This document shows, in pieces, positions 48,890 to 61,885 of a DNA stretch of 64,000 bases. Made by a program: the position numbers and the translations under genes. How positions within the stretch are numbered: position 1 is the stretch's first letter; each line of letters begins with the position of its first letter. The stretch is from assembly GCA_027186245.1 (NCBI GenBank), contig CP114499.1, forward strand, positions 7,259,001 to 7,323,000, read 5' to 3'. The DNA is from Coriaria nepalensis. Taxonomy: Eukaryota; Streptophyta; Magnoliopsida; Cucurbitales; Coriariaceae. The notes under the pieces are model-generated. The model had not been told where the DNA came from, did no database searches, and saw only the letters and a list, made by a program, of their open reading frames with translations.

Positions 48890-51425
48890 GGTTCGAGACT
48901 TTTTTCGTTTAGTATTTGTATATTAGAACTTAAACAAAAGTATATTCTAGCTATTGATTTGTTATGTACCGCTTCATAAAATTTGATACAACAAAATATC
49001 TTAACTGGATTGCTTCTGAATGCGCGTTGCTGACCACAAGTTGAAACAATAATACAGTGATAGCCCATTGAGTTTCTTGCACAGAAATGGAAGAACAATG
49101 AAAAAAAGACAATTTTGTGCTTGTTAACAATTTGGAGATATATAACCACTGCTCTTTCACGAGAGAAAGAAGGAAAGTAATACAGACAAGAGTGGTTGGG
49201 CTTTATTACCAGAAGATTGTTAAAAGCTCAAACCCACTCAGTCTTGTTAACGGTAGCTTTCTTCTCAAGTTTTATATGGCCATGGTTTGCTAGCTGGAAG
49301 TGGGCTACTAGTAACATGTTTGACGGTTGGAATGTCAATTCCGGTTCAAATTTCAACCTTTAAGTAATATAACCCTAATTTTGAAGAATACAGGGTTTTA
49401 AAAAAAAGGGGGGAGAGCAGAGGGATGGAGAAAGAAAGATGGGGGTTGGTACATAAGTCCTTTTAGGAGCTTCCAACAGATGGCAAGGTCCCATTAGATA
49501 ATTGGTGGTCCCAACATTCATCTTGGATTCATCCTCATTCTAGACAATGGGGCTGCTTATGATTTCTCAGGAAATTTGATTCACGGGTCCACTATCCATT
49601 CATTATGATATATAGGAAGTGGAAGAGGAGAGGCCAAAATAGCATTGAAACTCTTTTTTTTTCTTCTAACTATATACTTGCCAGCTTGGGTGACTCTTGC
49701 TTCTGCAGCAAAGCAAGTAATTATTACGAAAAATAGAACCGCACTCATTGCTTCACACAACTACTTATATTAATTATTGAATTTATTTTAATGTTAAATT
49801 GTTTGAAAATAAAATAAGTTATGAATTTAAATTTTAATTTTAATTATAAAATTAAAACATAGAAAACAATCGAGAGATAGAGACGCAAACAAATTAATCA
49901 AGAGATTAGATATTAAGATATTTGTTTTCATCTAACTAATCTGATTATTAAGAAGAAAATAGAATAAACCCAATTAAATTTCTCCACGTAGACCTCCTTT
50001 TCAATTTCGCTCGCTTATTCTTACGCCAACTCTCCTATGCGCTGCTTTATCTCCAAGTCTTCACGTTGATGACTTCCTATTTTATATTTACGCATGGAAA
50101 CCTAAGTTTTCTTTATCCCTTTTTATTCTTATCTAGCGTAGAGGTAGTGATCCGTGATGGAACAATCCGCCCAGCCCGGCCCGAGTTGAGTACGACACGA
50201 ATTGTGTCGTGTTATATTTATACCCAAAAATAATAATATGAGTACGGTAACGGGTTATAAAAAATATATTTTATGTCGTGTTTACTTATGAATTTATTTT
50301 GACCCATGAGCTGATGGAATTATTTTATTTTTAAAATAATTAGTAAAATATATTAATATGATTAATTTAATATATTATATAAATAACACGATAATATGAG
50401 TATATAAACATATATTTTGTGTGGTATTTGGATTGAGTATAAACATAATGATTAGTGATCTCCTACTCCAACATGAAAGTGTTCATTCTGTCCGATGTAT
50501 CTTAAAATATGATTATCCATTAAAAACTTTAATACTTAATAGGTTGAGAGCTTAAGAATTTTAGATGAGAAGAGAGGCAAAAGCAGAAATATTATTAAAT
50601 TATTGATATATAAAAATTGTAAAAGAAAATATAAGCATTTATAAAAAAATAAAAAAAATTAGAGAGGGAAGACTAAACTCACATAAGTTCAATAATGTCA
50701 TGTTATGCTCCGTACCGGCACAAGTATGCCGGAAAGGATGAACATAGCACCGCTCGATACTCGTACTCAGACCGTCATCATCTTATGTATGCCATATATG
50801 CCATATTGATCCGGCCATTTTGCGACTTTTACCGCCAAAAGCTATTTCCCTTTTACATCTTATGTGTGCAAACACTGTCTTGGGCTTTTATTTGAAATCA
50901 ATTCAGCCCATTCAATTTCAAATAAATCCATTTATTTTTCTTTACTTAACCGCACCATGACTTGACCTGCTAGTACATCTCTTTTTTTCGAAATTTATGC
51001 ACGGAAGAACCCTATGTTCATATTTGGGCTTTTATTTAACTTCTCACCGGCCCACTTCCTTTCTCAATCCTTTATCGGCCCACTACGTACATTACTCATA
51101 ATAAGCAACTCTTGCTTATTTGTTTTCAAGTCTCTCTCTCCTCTTTTATTAACTGCATATAAAAGTCTACCAATTTTTTATTTTATTTTATAATTTACTT
51201 CAAAATTTGTAATTCCATGAATTTAGTACCTCCTACATTGAAAAGGACGAAATGAATAAAAGCATAGTAAAGTAAATAGAATAAAAAATAAACTAACATT
51301 ACAAAGGACTACAACTATATGGTCGAATAATGTTGTTCCCTTCATATTACAAAAGGATGTTCTAACTTAGATCATGTAATATTATTGTACTTCATGTAAA
51401 TCTAACCTCTCCCTTAAATGCTTCT

Positions 51426-51463
<38 letters not shown>

Positions 51464-52150
51464 ATGAAACGGTAATTAGGCAAGTAGGAGTGGTATGGAA
51501 GGAGACAAAGGAGTAGTGGATGGATGGGAATGAAGGACATGCATCCATTTGGTGCCGTGGTATCAAAACCAAAAGGACTAAGCCCCACTAGACCAAATAT
51601 ATATGTATAAAGACACCCTTTTGCTTGGTTTTTCAAAAGGAGAAATAGTTAACAATTGACAATTACCAATTATTGGATCCATATTTTTTTAACTGCACAA
51701 GGTTTTGAGATCTACTTAGCATAAACACAAGCATCATATAGACAGTACTTCGTATGCATACGATTGTGTTAGTGCTCAATTCGCATCAGCGAATGGGTTA
51801 AGATGGGTTAGGAAGGAGATAAAAGGGTGATGGGAAAGGGCTTGGTTCTTTGAGCACGATAGTTGGTGGGTTAGGTAGCGACCCCTGCCCCTCTTCGTTG
51901 CAATTGGACCCATCCTTCCTCTTATGACGCTTAGTTAATTTGAGTGAGCTAATTTTGACTACAAATTACCCTCCTTCTCTCCCCTTTTTACCAATTTTCA
52001 AACCATGCATTGAAAAATAAATCACACATGTGGAGAGAGAGATCTCATTCTTTCTCTTTCCTAAACCCTCAAAAGGAAAAAGGGTAACCAATCTCTTCTA
52101 CATATAAAGAGAAGAACTCTATAGAAAGCAGACTTCTCATCCCTCCTTTC
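48890..52150. other. Intergenic region between the BPA1-like and HD-Zip genes
   Basis: AT-rich. Near 50160-50310 is a GC-richer patch (CCCAGCCCGGCCCGAGTTGAG, then GACACGAATTGTGTCGTGTT) of a kind often seen in plant nonautonomous transposons, but no element ends could be found. A pure poly-T run of about 33 bases sits at 51428-51460. No gene is recognised. Confidence 0.45.
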
Positions 52151-52154
52151 TCAT

Positions 52155-52164
52155 TATATAAATA
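52155..52164 (+). promoter_or_regulatory. Probable TATA box of the HD-Zip gene
   Basis: TATATAAATA lies about 230 bases before the start codon, after a CT-rich stretch and before an A-rich leader. Position and sequence suit a plant core promoter. Confidence 0.55.
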
Positions 52165-52229
52165 TCATACACAAAGAAGATATTCAATTTGATTGTTAAG
52201 CTAAGGTGTGTATACTTGCAAGAAAAGAG

Positions 52230-52307
52230 ATGTCTCTCCCTCTTTCCGATATGAAAGCTGGCAAATCATCACACGATTTTTACCATTCCGGTATATTATC
52301 CGTCTAA
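52230..52307 (+). other. 25-codon upstream ORF in the HD-Zip leader
   Basis: ATG at 52230 opens MSLPLSDMKAGKSSHDF..., ending at TAA 52305-52307, 83 bases before the main start. It would lie in the mRNA if transcription starts near the TATA box, and so could dampen translation of the main frame. Conservation is not known. Confidence 0.4.
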
Positions 52308-52390
52308 ATTTTAAGACAGCTTATAACTTTACTGGCAATTTTTTCATATTTGCAAAAAAAATTTGGCCAAAGCTAGCTTATAGCTAAGTC

Positions 52391-53528
52391 ATGTCTAGTT
52401 ATGGGATGGCCTTCTTACCAACACATTTCATGCGTCAAACACCTCACAATGAAGATCATCATCATGATCACTCCCATCCTCTTTCCATTCTTAACCCAAT
52501 TCAGCCTGATCATGATCACTTTCATGGTAAGTGTCTTACATTTCTCTTTCTTTCCTTTCACTTGCTAGTTAGTACTACTAATACTTAATGCTCATGATGT
52601 TAATGGTGTAGGAGTCGCTTCCTTTCTAGGGAAAAGAACTGTGTCATTCTCAGATCCATTGGGTGGTGAACAAGAAGCCAAACACAATATTATAAATGGA
52701 GAAGAAGATTTATCAGATGATATTGAGTCGTCGCAGGCCGGCGATCAAAAGAAGAGGAGGCTTAACGTAGAACAAGTGAAGACACTTGAGAAGAACTTTG
52801 AGTTAGGGAACAAGCTCCATCCCGAAAGGAAACTGCAGTTGGCTAGGGCTCTTGGTTTGCAGCCTAGACAGATTGCTATTTGGTTCCAAAATAGAAGGGC
52901 TAGATGGAAGACTAAACAGTTGGAGAAAGATTATGAGGTACTTAAGATGCAATTGGATGCTACTAAAGCTCATAATGAATCACTCTTGAATCAGAACCAA
53001 AAGCTCCAAGCAGAGGTAATAAGTAATCAATTCATTAGATTTAAGATTAGCTTTGCTTAAATATGATTAACAAAGCAAATCAAGATCTTTTTTTTTTTTT
53101 TAACAAAATGGTAGCAGATAATGAGCCTAAAAAGTAAAGACTATCCAACAGGATCAATAAATCTGAATAAAGAGACAGACGGGTGTTGTAGTAATAGAAG
53201 TGAAAGCAGCTCAGAGATCAACAAAGCAGCCATTGATAGCCCATTATCAAGCTCTAATCCAGCAGCATTAATGAGCAAAACCCTGTTTCCAATATGCTCC
53301 ATAAGATCTCCTCCACGTGTTCATGTCGTCACACAGCTCTTTCATGATCATCATCATCTTCAAAACCAGACGTGTAGTAATAATAACTATGATAGTAACA
53401 TTCATCATGATCAAACGGGGAAAGAAGGAAGCTTAGGCAACTTTATATTCTCTGGAAATGTTGAATATCAACCTGGGTTTTGGCCCTGGTTGGATCATCA
53501 TCATCATCATCAACAACATTTCACTTGA
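52391..53528 (+). CDS. HD-Zip class I transcription factor, ATHB13/ATHB23 type
   Basis: Three exons (52391-52526, 52612-53015, 53118-53528) give 316 residues. The N-terminus ([13 protein letters not shown]) and the ASFLGKR motif are typical of ATHB13/23. The homeodomain at about 92-148 includes [20 protein letters not shown] and [21 protein letters not shown]. It runs straight into a leucine zipper ([25 protein letters not shown]), and exon 2 ends inside it. The C-terminal part has [20 protein letters not shown] and ends in [12 protein letters not shown], the aromatic C-terminal box of class I. These nuclear dimers bind CAATNATTG and act in stem growth, stress tolerance and cotyledon or leaf shape. 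His-rich tracts lie at both ends. Introns are GT-AG with matching phases. Confidence 0.95.
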
Positions 53529-53894
53529 TTTTTATTCGAAGAGGGGTGGAATTAATGACCATGAAGTTCTATGATCTGGGTTTTCTTGATCTTGTTATTT
53601 CTGTTTTTTTTTTTGTACAATATATAATATACAAAGATCAAATTTTTGCCGTGCATATCTATAATAATTTATAAGACATTAACTGTGTATCATGGGTATC
53701 ATCAAGTGTGGCAAAAGGAGGAACATAAAAAATTAAAAAATTAAATTAAATTAAAAAAAAAAATCCCAACTCCAGTAATATATTTCTTTGCAACTAAGGA
53801 ATAAGCAATTCGGAAGCTGACCAAATTCAACGATCCTCTGTCATTAGTGCAAACAAAATTGTACATTACTTTGAACTGCACAGAAAGGAAAGAA

Positions 53895-54494
53895 CTAGAA
53901 CCCCTTAGGCCCTGTTTGGTTGGAACCAGAAGCTGCACCGGCCTGAGCATCAGTCAAAGAGAGGCAGTACTTAGCGATCTCCCTAAACTTAGGAACACTT
54001 CTAAGGTCAACCTTGGTACCATCTTTAAGAGTAATGATAATATCACCCCACTCGCCGATGAAACGCGGCACCACCTGAACGTCCTTGATCACGTTGTACG
54101 AGAAGTCGCTCCTATCCTCACCAGTTAATCCCGAAATAACCGTCACCCGCAGGTTAGTGAACCGGTATCTGAGAAAGAAGGCTCTAGAAACCGCCGCTAT
54201 AGTTAAGGGGAGCCAGAAGAGAGTGAAGCCCAGGAGAAGGTTGGCTAGTAGGTCGCCGTAGTGTGCCCCGCCGTCAAAGAATATGGTCTCCTTGGTGGCT
54301 GAGGTGGCAGAACTTAGGGTGGTGGTGGGGTTCCTCGGTGAGGAGGACACGTGCAGCCTCGTGGTTGGTTTGTTGTATGCAGGTGTGGGTCTGGGTTTGG
54401 GAGATAAGTTTAAAAATATTAGATTGGCGGGCGAGTAAGTGGTGGAAGTGGCGGCGGTAGGAGAGAGGAGGCGGGTGGTGGAGGAGGAGGCCAT
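53895..54494 (-). CDS. Plastid-targeted membrane protein with a bacterial-PH-like domain
   Basis: Intronless, 199 residues. The first 50-60 residues are rich in Ser, Thr, Pro and Arg with few acidic ones (MASSSTTRLLSPTAATSTTY...), as in a chloroplast transit peptide. A hydrophobic helix lies at about 82-103 (LLANLLLGFTLFWLPLTIAAV). A compact beta-rich domain follows (YRFTNLRVTVISGLTGEDRS, SYNVIKDVQVVPRF, WGDIIITLKDGTKVDLRSVP, then a helix FREIAKYCLSL). This resembles the YdbS/bPH domain of cyanobacterial and chloroplast proteins of unclear function. I do not recognise a named gene. The upstream G-box fits a light-regulated plastid gene. Membrane location is inferred. Confidence 0.85.
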   Translation of the reverse strand: MASSSTTRLLSPTAATSTTYSPANLIFLNLSPKPRPTPAYNKPTTRLHVSSSPRNPTTTLSSATSATKETIFFDGGAHYGDLLANLLLGFTLFWLPLTIAAVSRAFFLRYRFTNLRVTVISGLTGEDRSDFSYNVIKDVQVVPRFIGEWGDIIITLKDGTKVDLRSVPKFREIAKYCLSLTDAQAGAASGSNQTGPKGF

Positions 54495-54634
54495 TTTTTC
54501 GTTTACGCGTGCGAAAGAGAAAGGTGAGAGGAATTTCGCTGGTATCAGTTGACGATAATTTCATCAATTTCTCTGATGTTCTATTGGCTATGAGAGGAAA
54601 AGTCGGGACCGCAAAGCAAAATGGATAAAGCGGG

Positions 54635-54640
54635 CACGTG
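54635..54640 (-). promoter_or_regulatory. G-box upstream of the plastid protein gene
   Basis: CACGTG in the context GGGCACGTGGCA lies 141 bases before the start codon. It is a classic bZIP/PIF site common in light-regulated nuclear genes for plastid proteins. Confidence 0.45.
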
Positions 54641-57256
54641 GCATAATGGAGGACTGTAAAAGTATAACTCTACCAATTGGACTCCAATCTGTAGTAAGGC
54701 TTAAATGGATCGATCCAAGTTGAGCCCAATAGTATTTGTAACATCAGGATGAAAATGGGCCGATGGATAGGAGGCCCAAACTCGAATGCTTCCATGTGAG
54801 GGACAGACGGATGGGTCCTCGTAAACGCTTTGAAGCAAATAATGACTTACTTTGGACAGGATCTGAACTTCAGTTAAAGACATGCCAAAAAGCTCAATCA
54901 AAATGATCTCCTACTTCAATCATAGTTTATCTAAAGACGGGAAATCCATATTTTGCAGTATTACATTTTCCCTTTCAGTGAATATCATGATTATGTAGAC
55001 AAGATAGATAGCATTAGCTCCTCTAACCTTAGAGACTCTACCCCTCAATGCCCATCTCCTGCTTTGTAATGATGAAGTTACGGTCAGGCATGGAATCAAA
55101 TCGTAACGAAGAAATTCAATATGACCAAGCCCTTTCTTTGCTTATTGTTCCATTAGTACGTACATATATACTTGTTATATTGTTGTTGAAGCTTAGCATC
55201 GCAGCAACCCTAACCGAGCGAACCATTACGCATCGATCTAAACACCTAGTTGTAATTTGTGATTCCGACACTATATTCAAGTTCGGAGTCGAACATGTTA
55301 AACATCCCAACTTGTCGAATAAATGTCCGTATTGTTTGCTATGTAATATTTGTAGAAATTTAAATTTATATCTTAAAATTACTTGATAATAAAATTAATT
55401 CATTCATTTTTTTTATACACTAAATAGATAAATAAGTATAATTTGTTTTCTCTCATAATAAATTTTTTTTATTAGAATTAGGTTTATGCAAGAATTGAAT
55501 ATTTTTTGTGTAAATAATTAATAAAAATAATAATAAAAATAGCTCATAAATAAAATATAATTCTTGAAGATATGATAACTTCATATTTTTCAACTCAAAG
55601 CTAGGTGGGTAACTAACTAGCTAGGTTACTGAATACTCTGATCATAAGCTAGCTGGGTCTTTCACCTTTTTGACCAGTCTCCTTCCTTCTCATCTTCTTG
55701 AATGAAAACAATAATTAAATCAATTAAAATAGATAATAGATAAGAAAAAAATCTGACTTGTCAGAAAAAGAAAGGAAAATTGAAGCAGATGTGGTGTCAA
55801 GTCACGAGGGAGCAGAGAGTTGAAGGTCTTCTCTCTACTCTACTCATTCAGTTTGATATGCGGATTATTTATAAATAGATTCCAAAACTAAACCCACATC
55901 GCATGTATCTTTATAGAAAGATGGTAGAGAGAGAGAGAGAGAGACCCATTTTTAAATCGATAGGACAGATTATCGGTTTGATCCATTTGAACCTCTCTCT
56001 CTTTCTTCTTCTTTTTTCCCAGCTAATTATTTTTGCAGATTCTGATTCAAGGAAGGTCCCTCTCCAGTAGCACATTTTGTACCTTTAGAATAGGACCATA
56101 TCAATGCCTGCCAGATTGTCAATGTAACAGTACGTACTACAGCACTGTCTGATCTTCATCATGCATGTAATCCGGGGGTCCCTTTTACACCTTTACGTAC
56201 CTGATCAAGATCTGGTTGTGTAATTTAGATTAATCAAATATGTATACATAGATGGTATGTTAGAATCAACGAGAATGATGATCCGATCCGATCCGATCCG
56301 ATACCACAAAAGAGTCCAAGTTTTGAAATTTATGATTTTTTTTTGTTTTCGCCGTGACTTTTTTAGAACACAATTAATATTTTATTAGGTCGAGATACTT
56401 ATTTTGTAAATTGTCTTAATATATCATTTAACTCACCTTTAAAAAGAGATTTTTACATTGAAAATATTAATAAAAATAAATTATCTTATCAATTCAGTTA
56501 TGAACTCCCAAAAAATTTATTACTCGTTAACAGAGACATACGAACTTGACTTACAATCTTATGCCAAACGACTACTTGCTCAAACTTATTATTGCTCTAA
56601 ATAAGAAATTAATATGATTAGGGTTATAGTATATGTAATAAGGGAGGGAAGCAAGAAATTAACTTAGATTAATCAAAATGCTCATCGAAAAATTGTTTGA
56701 TTGCACTACTTACTATAGAAAATTACATTATATTGTTATAGTAGTGGCGGGAGTTTTAAATTGTATATGTTTAGGTCCATATAGGGCATGATCATAATTA
56801 TAAATTATAATCAATCCTCAATGTGTTTTAACATAAAATCCTTAGTGGCCTAATCAATCTTCAGATCTATTGATAGATCCATAGATTTTAGTATTCTTAA
56901 TCATGTTGTCACTGTCTTGAGCACTTAAATTAAAAATGATCATGCCTATCAGTTAACTTCCTTCTTTATCATCCCTTTGTAAGAGAACAAAAAATGATTA
57001 CATATAAACATAATTAATACATGTCAATAAACTATACAACAATAGGATGCATGAACTATACAACAATATGTTGGGTGTGGGGGCAAACTATATAATAAAA
57101 AACTGATTAGAGAATAAGTAGAGTAGTAATGGCCAAGGTGTGGAATTTTGGAGTGAAAAGGATGGAATTTAGGGCATAGGATTCCCCAAAAAAACACTCT
57201 TTTTGAGGGAGAGCGGGGTTGTAGTAAAAAAAAAAAAAGGAGAGGGAGAGAAAGTG

Positions 57257-57400
57257 ATGGGAAGTGAAGTCATGAAAACTCCATCATCGCCTTCAAAAGG
57301 TGGCTCAAATATCGAACATGTACAATACAGAAAATGGTGCCCACCTCCTAATCAACTGACGCAAGAATCCCAGGCAAGAGAGCCCCAAACAGTCATGTAA
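57257..57400 (+). CDS. Possible small protein of 47 residues, unknown
   Basis: Starts MGSEVMKTPSSPSKGG and ends at TAA 57398-57400. It contains a VQYRKWCPPPNQ segment, with less biased composition and higher GC than its surroundings. No family is recognised, and no signal peptide or membrane segment is seen. It could be a real small protein, the first exon of an unrecognised gene, or chance. An in-frame ATG at 57203 would add a low-complexity Lys-rich start. Confidence 0.25.
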   Translation: MGSEVMKTPSSPSKGGSNIEHVQYRKWCPPPNQLTQESQAREPQTVM

Positions 57401-57626
57401 AGTTGAACATGAGTACATCATTTCAAAGTGTTAGTGCACGAGCTCCTATTCTCTGATCCACACGCGGGGCTGGGTCTTTATTTCCCACCCTTTTCTTTTT
57501 CTTTCCTCTTTTTGTTTTAACTCTAATTTTTTACGTAAAAAAATCATATTTAATTAATCAAAGTTGTTCATACTTCTTAAGTTCTTAAAATTTGCATTTC
57601 TGAAACGATGTTCTAGATATTCTGGA

Positions 57627-57666
<40 letters not shown>

Positions 57667-60158
57667 TTTCCCACCCAAAATCCAATTCCAGCTTTATCAC
57701 GAGTCATAACTCGCAGAGAAAGAGAACAAAAATTCCAACAAAGAGAATAATATTTTTAAGATTCCCAGATATTTGTCGATAATTTATTGTCTTCATCTTG
57801 TAGCGGTTTAGTACATTTTATTTTGTTAGACTAATATATATATATATATATAATTTTTTTTTCTGTATTTTAAATTTCGCCTAAAGGTAGGAAAGATACT
57901 AAATATTCTTCGGACAAGCCTAGAAACTTGTTATAATTAAGTAATGTTTAGAAGGAACAAGATGTTCTATCGCATTCTTTGTTTGATCAAAATGTGTAGT
58001 CAAACTAATTGTCTCTTAATATAAATGGGTACATGTTTAGTGTCTTTCGGAAAGTGAAGTGTATGTGGGACAGCTTCATCAGCTGAATTGCCTTTTTTTA
58101 TTGTATACTATGCAAGAGCAAAGCAAAACCAGTTAAGTTTCTTTTACCTAAGTACATATTAAATTTTGTTGTCTTGTTGTTTGTGCAGTTGTCTTATTAA
58201 TCATCCGTTTAGACAAAACAAAAACACAAAACTATCCCATCTATTTTCTCTTCGGGCCAGATTAGAGATTTCAGATTTGCTTAACGATCTCTAATTAGTA
58301 TATTTTATTGTTATTTTTAATTGTAAAATCAATTTTTGAAATCATAAAAGAAAAAGGATGAGAAGGTCGCTAAAGAAGGCTGAAAAAGTGGAAGTTTTTT
58401 ATACCCTACAAGTAAAGTTTGATGGAGGAAATGAAAGAAAAAACAAAACAAAGCAAAGCAAAGAGTACAAAATAGCTTTGTATATTATTATGCTTTGCTT
58501 TTTTTCTCTTTTAAGAACAAAAATGTATTATTTTTACCCTTTGAAACCATAATTTGAAACCCACCAACTAATTAATAGATAGCATATTGATCAACTTCTA
58601 CAAAATATATATTCATTAAACATCTTAATGGTGACTAAGTGATAGTATTTAGTGATTATCGAGGTGATAGCCGGATTGAAGTCCTGAGTATGCCAATTTC
58701 AATATATTACTATTGACTTACGTTATAATATAGTTGGGATATATAAGGTATAGGTTGATTAATGTTTTTTTTTTCTTTTTTTTTTTTTTGGTTTAGATTA
58801 GGGACGGTATTAAATTAGGCTATGATAAGGTAAATGAATATTTAGTACCCAATCATTCATTTACAAATCCCCTTTGGATCATAATGGGGGAGCCCCTATT
58901 TTTTTCTTTTTGGAAATAAAATAAATGTAATTAGACTGGCCAGAACATATGGGGAAGGCAATTGGCAAAAGTACTGCAAGTTTATGGGGGCAATTGCTCA
59001 GCTAGGCATGATGCCAAATTGAGAGGTTTATATGACAAGGAGATGCAATAAGTACTTTTAGCCCCACCGCCATCTAATCAAAGCTATCAATCTCTTTGGG
59101 AACTTGGGCCTCTACCTAGCTCCATGCATTCATTACGTTATATACATGCGTTATATAATCAAGTGTTTTAGTTTACACTCGACAGGTTTATCTTTCAATA
59201 TTAATATAAACATAAGTTAAGCTCTAATTATTGTTTCCATTAGGGTCGGGTAAGTTGAAATCTTGTGGTAGTATTTTCATATGGAATCTAATACGTCTTA
59301 GATTCAAATCATATAAGGATAAATCTATAACAATCTCTTTTAAGAGAAAGAAGAAAATCAAGTAATAATAATAATGATCTAGTTTCGAAATATATGATAC
59401 GGTGAAAAACTAAAGTTTGAAATATGATATGGGTTCTTACCACATGATGCGTATGAGTTTGTCTCTAAGACAAAGTGGAAGAAATGGGTCCTATTTCATG
59501 TCAATCTAATACCGCGTGAATTTGTCAAAGAAATCAACATCAACGCTCAAATTAAGCTATCACCAAAAGAAAAGAGAGCAAAAAAGGGTGACCTAGAAGG
59601 GGTAGGCCTTTGAACAATTGAGAAGACTAAACGTTAATCCCTTTTGATTTTGCGCACTAATTTGAAATAGCAATGACAGTTATTGCACAATGGGTGGACC
59701 AAGATCCCATACATACATACATATATACATATGAATGTATTTTTTTTTTTCATTTAATAATGAGACATTTTTATCCTATGTATTATAAATGGAACAAATT
59801 GTATCTACATATATACGAACCTGATTTAGAATAAGAAGTCTAAATCCGACTATTCAAAGAATGTCGTATGAAAATGATGTCAAATAAGGTAATATGATTT
59901 CTTTAAAACACATCTTCGCGTAATATATTCTTAATAATCAAGTTTAGAATATTATCATAAGCATTTATGGGTTTTGTAATTTGAAAAATGACTATTCTTT
60001 TGGCGGGAGATTTCGCTATCACGAAAGAGACCAAAGAGATTGCTCCCATTAGGCCATATTACAAATATATTAGCCTACTTAGGGCTCCACCCTCTCAAGA
60101 CTTTAGAAAGCTACCTGTATTTTTTACCAACTTAAGTATTTTACCAATTCTACTTCAC

Positions 60159-60192
60159 TCCACGTGGCATAAAAACGTCTAGTCACGTGGCA
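60159..60192. promoter_or_regulatory. Pair of CACGTGGCAT elements (G-box/ABRE type)
   Basis: CACGTGGCAT occurs at about 60161 and again at about 60184 in the same orientation, about two helical turns apart, roughly 1.7 kb before the MYB start codon. Paired elements like this can confer ABA response; their target here is uncertain. Confidence 0.4.
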
Positions 60193-61046
60193 TGAAATTG
60201 GTGTAGGTGAAGGAAAAAAAAAAACCGATAGTTTAACTTGCATGAAGTTGGATTTAGATTTGAGGTTAAACCGATTTATGAATAATTAAAAATAAAAAAT
60301 TTTCTACGTACTAAAATTTCACTATAATAAAAACAAACTATATATTATATATATGATTACAAAATTATAAATATAAATTTAAAAGAGACAGGTAAATATA
60401 TACACATATCTGTTAAGATTATATTATTTAAATATTTGAGATTTATTTAAGATAATAATATAAATTATTTTAAATCGTGAGAATAAATTTTTAAATTTTT
60501 AATATAATCTAAATATTATCTATTTAAGAACGAAACTTTCAAAACTAATACTTATTCTAAGACAGCCTAAAGAAAATAACGAAAGAAATATCAAAAAGAG
60601 AAAAGAAGAACGGAGGGACTAGGTTTAAAGATATATATATATATATATAATAATATATATATATATATATATTAGTTAAAGTTGGACACATATCTTCTCT
60701 AATTCTGGCTGGCCGGCCGGCCGGCTGGGTGGAGACCACATTAATTTTCAATTTCAATTTATATGTAAATTTTGAAAAATAAAAAAATTATTACATTAAT
60801 ATATAATAATAAATAATGTCGGGTTTCTTTCACACTAATTTGAAAGTGTTAAATTTGGTGGGCTTTTGAGTACTTATAGTCTTTTGATTGACATAAAATA
60901 ATAATAATAATAATAATATAGCTAAATTAAAAAATAATAATAAAATAAAATTTGGTGAGGGATCAAGTTTACCGCTACTTTTTCCTTAGTCACATGCAAC
61001 ATTATAGTCGCTAAGACTTGTATGGATGGATCATAATCCATAAATC

Positions 61047-61077
<31 letters not shown>

Positions 61078-61672
61078 TGAATAAAATATTATTAATTTCA
61101 TGCAAAAGTAAAATTATATGGCATCTTCTTCATGCCGTTGCTGGCTGGTTTAAGAGTTTAAAAATTGTTCTTGTCTCAAAATATGTTTCTTTTCTTTTAG
61201 CCAAATATGCAGAGAACAAATAAAAATATCATTATCAGACAGAGACAGAGTGAGTTCAAAACAAGTTCTAGAGAGAGAAAGAAGATGGCAGAGATTATTA
61301 TTTAATTTAATTTTTATATTTATTATTATTTATTCACTCTCTTTCATAAGCTTGAGAGCTTCTCCTCTTCCCTCACTTACAAATTTCATATTCATTCATA
61401 TACACACTCAACCAGACACCGCTTCCTCCCCTTCTAGCTTCTGCTTAGTGCTTTCTGTAAGTTTAAACACTTCATAGATCTATTTCGTTGATTGAATTCA
61501 TTTAAAATATTTAAAAAAAAAAAAAACCATTCTTGGAATTCAAAAAATGTTGTTCTATATACACTTGTCGTTAACCTTAGGGGTTTATTCATTTGATGTT
61601 GATTTGTAGTTTTTTCTTTTTCCTTTTTGGGTTTTGTTTGATTGCAGAGTATATAGTGGATAAATCCGAAAA

Positions 61673-61882
61673 ATGTTAGAATCCGATGCATTTTTAGTGT
61701 CGTATCCAAAGGGGGGATGATTAAGAGCTTTTTATAAGCTCTTTCGAATTGTTCCTCTGCGATTCCCGTTTGAACCAAATAGTTTCCGTTGAAAGAGATT
61801 TAGAGAAGGAACAGAAAAGGAGGGAAGTTTTTGGTTCAGTATGCGGACTGGTGAAGAAGAGAAAAGTGGTATATTTATATAG
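61673..61882 (+). promoter_or_regulatory. Cluster of upstream ORFs in the MYB leader
   Basis: Three short frames precede the main start: 61673-61720 (MLESDAFLVSYPKGG), 61717-61737 (MIKSFL, overlapping the first by four bases) and 61841-61882 (MRTGEEEKSGIFI). The last stops three bases before the main ATG. They lie downstream of a likely leader intron (donor near 61457, acceptor ATTGCAG ending 61647), so they should be in the mRNA and could repress translation. Confidence 0.5.
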
Positions 61883-61885
61883 ACA

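Larger units (their letters stand above)
54700..61249. other. 6.5 kb intergenic region upstream of the MYB gene
   Basis: No gene is recognised with confidence. It contains TA microsatellites (57630-57662, 60631-60673), a CCGAT pentamer repeat (56281-56302), a GGCC palindromic patch (60709-60727) and trinucleotide tracts (ATA at 60899-60920, ATT at 61051-61077). A small frame at 57257-57400 is listed separately. Confidence 0.45.

Noticed and set aside
50160..50450. Possible nonautonomous transposon (GACACGAATTGTGTCGTG patch)
   Set aside because: No terminal inverted repeats or target duplications could be matched, so no element was called.
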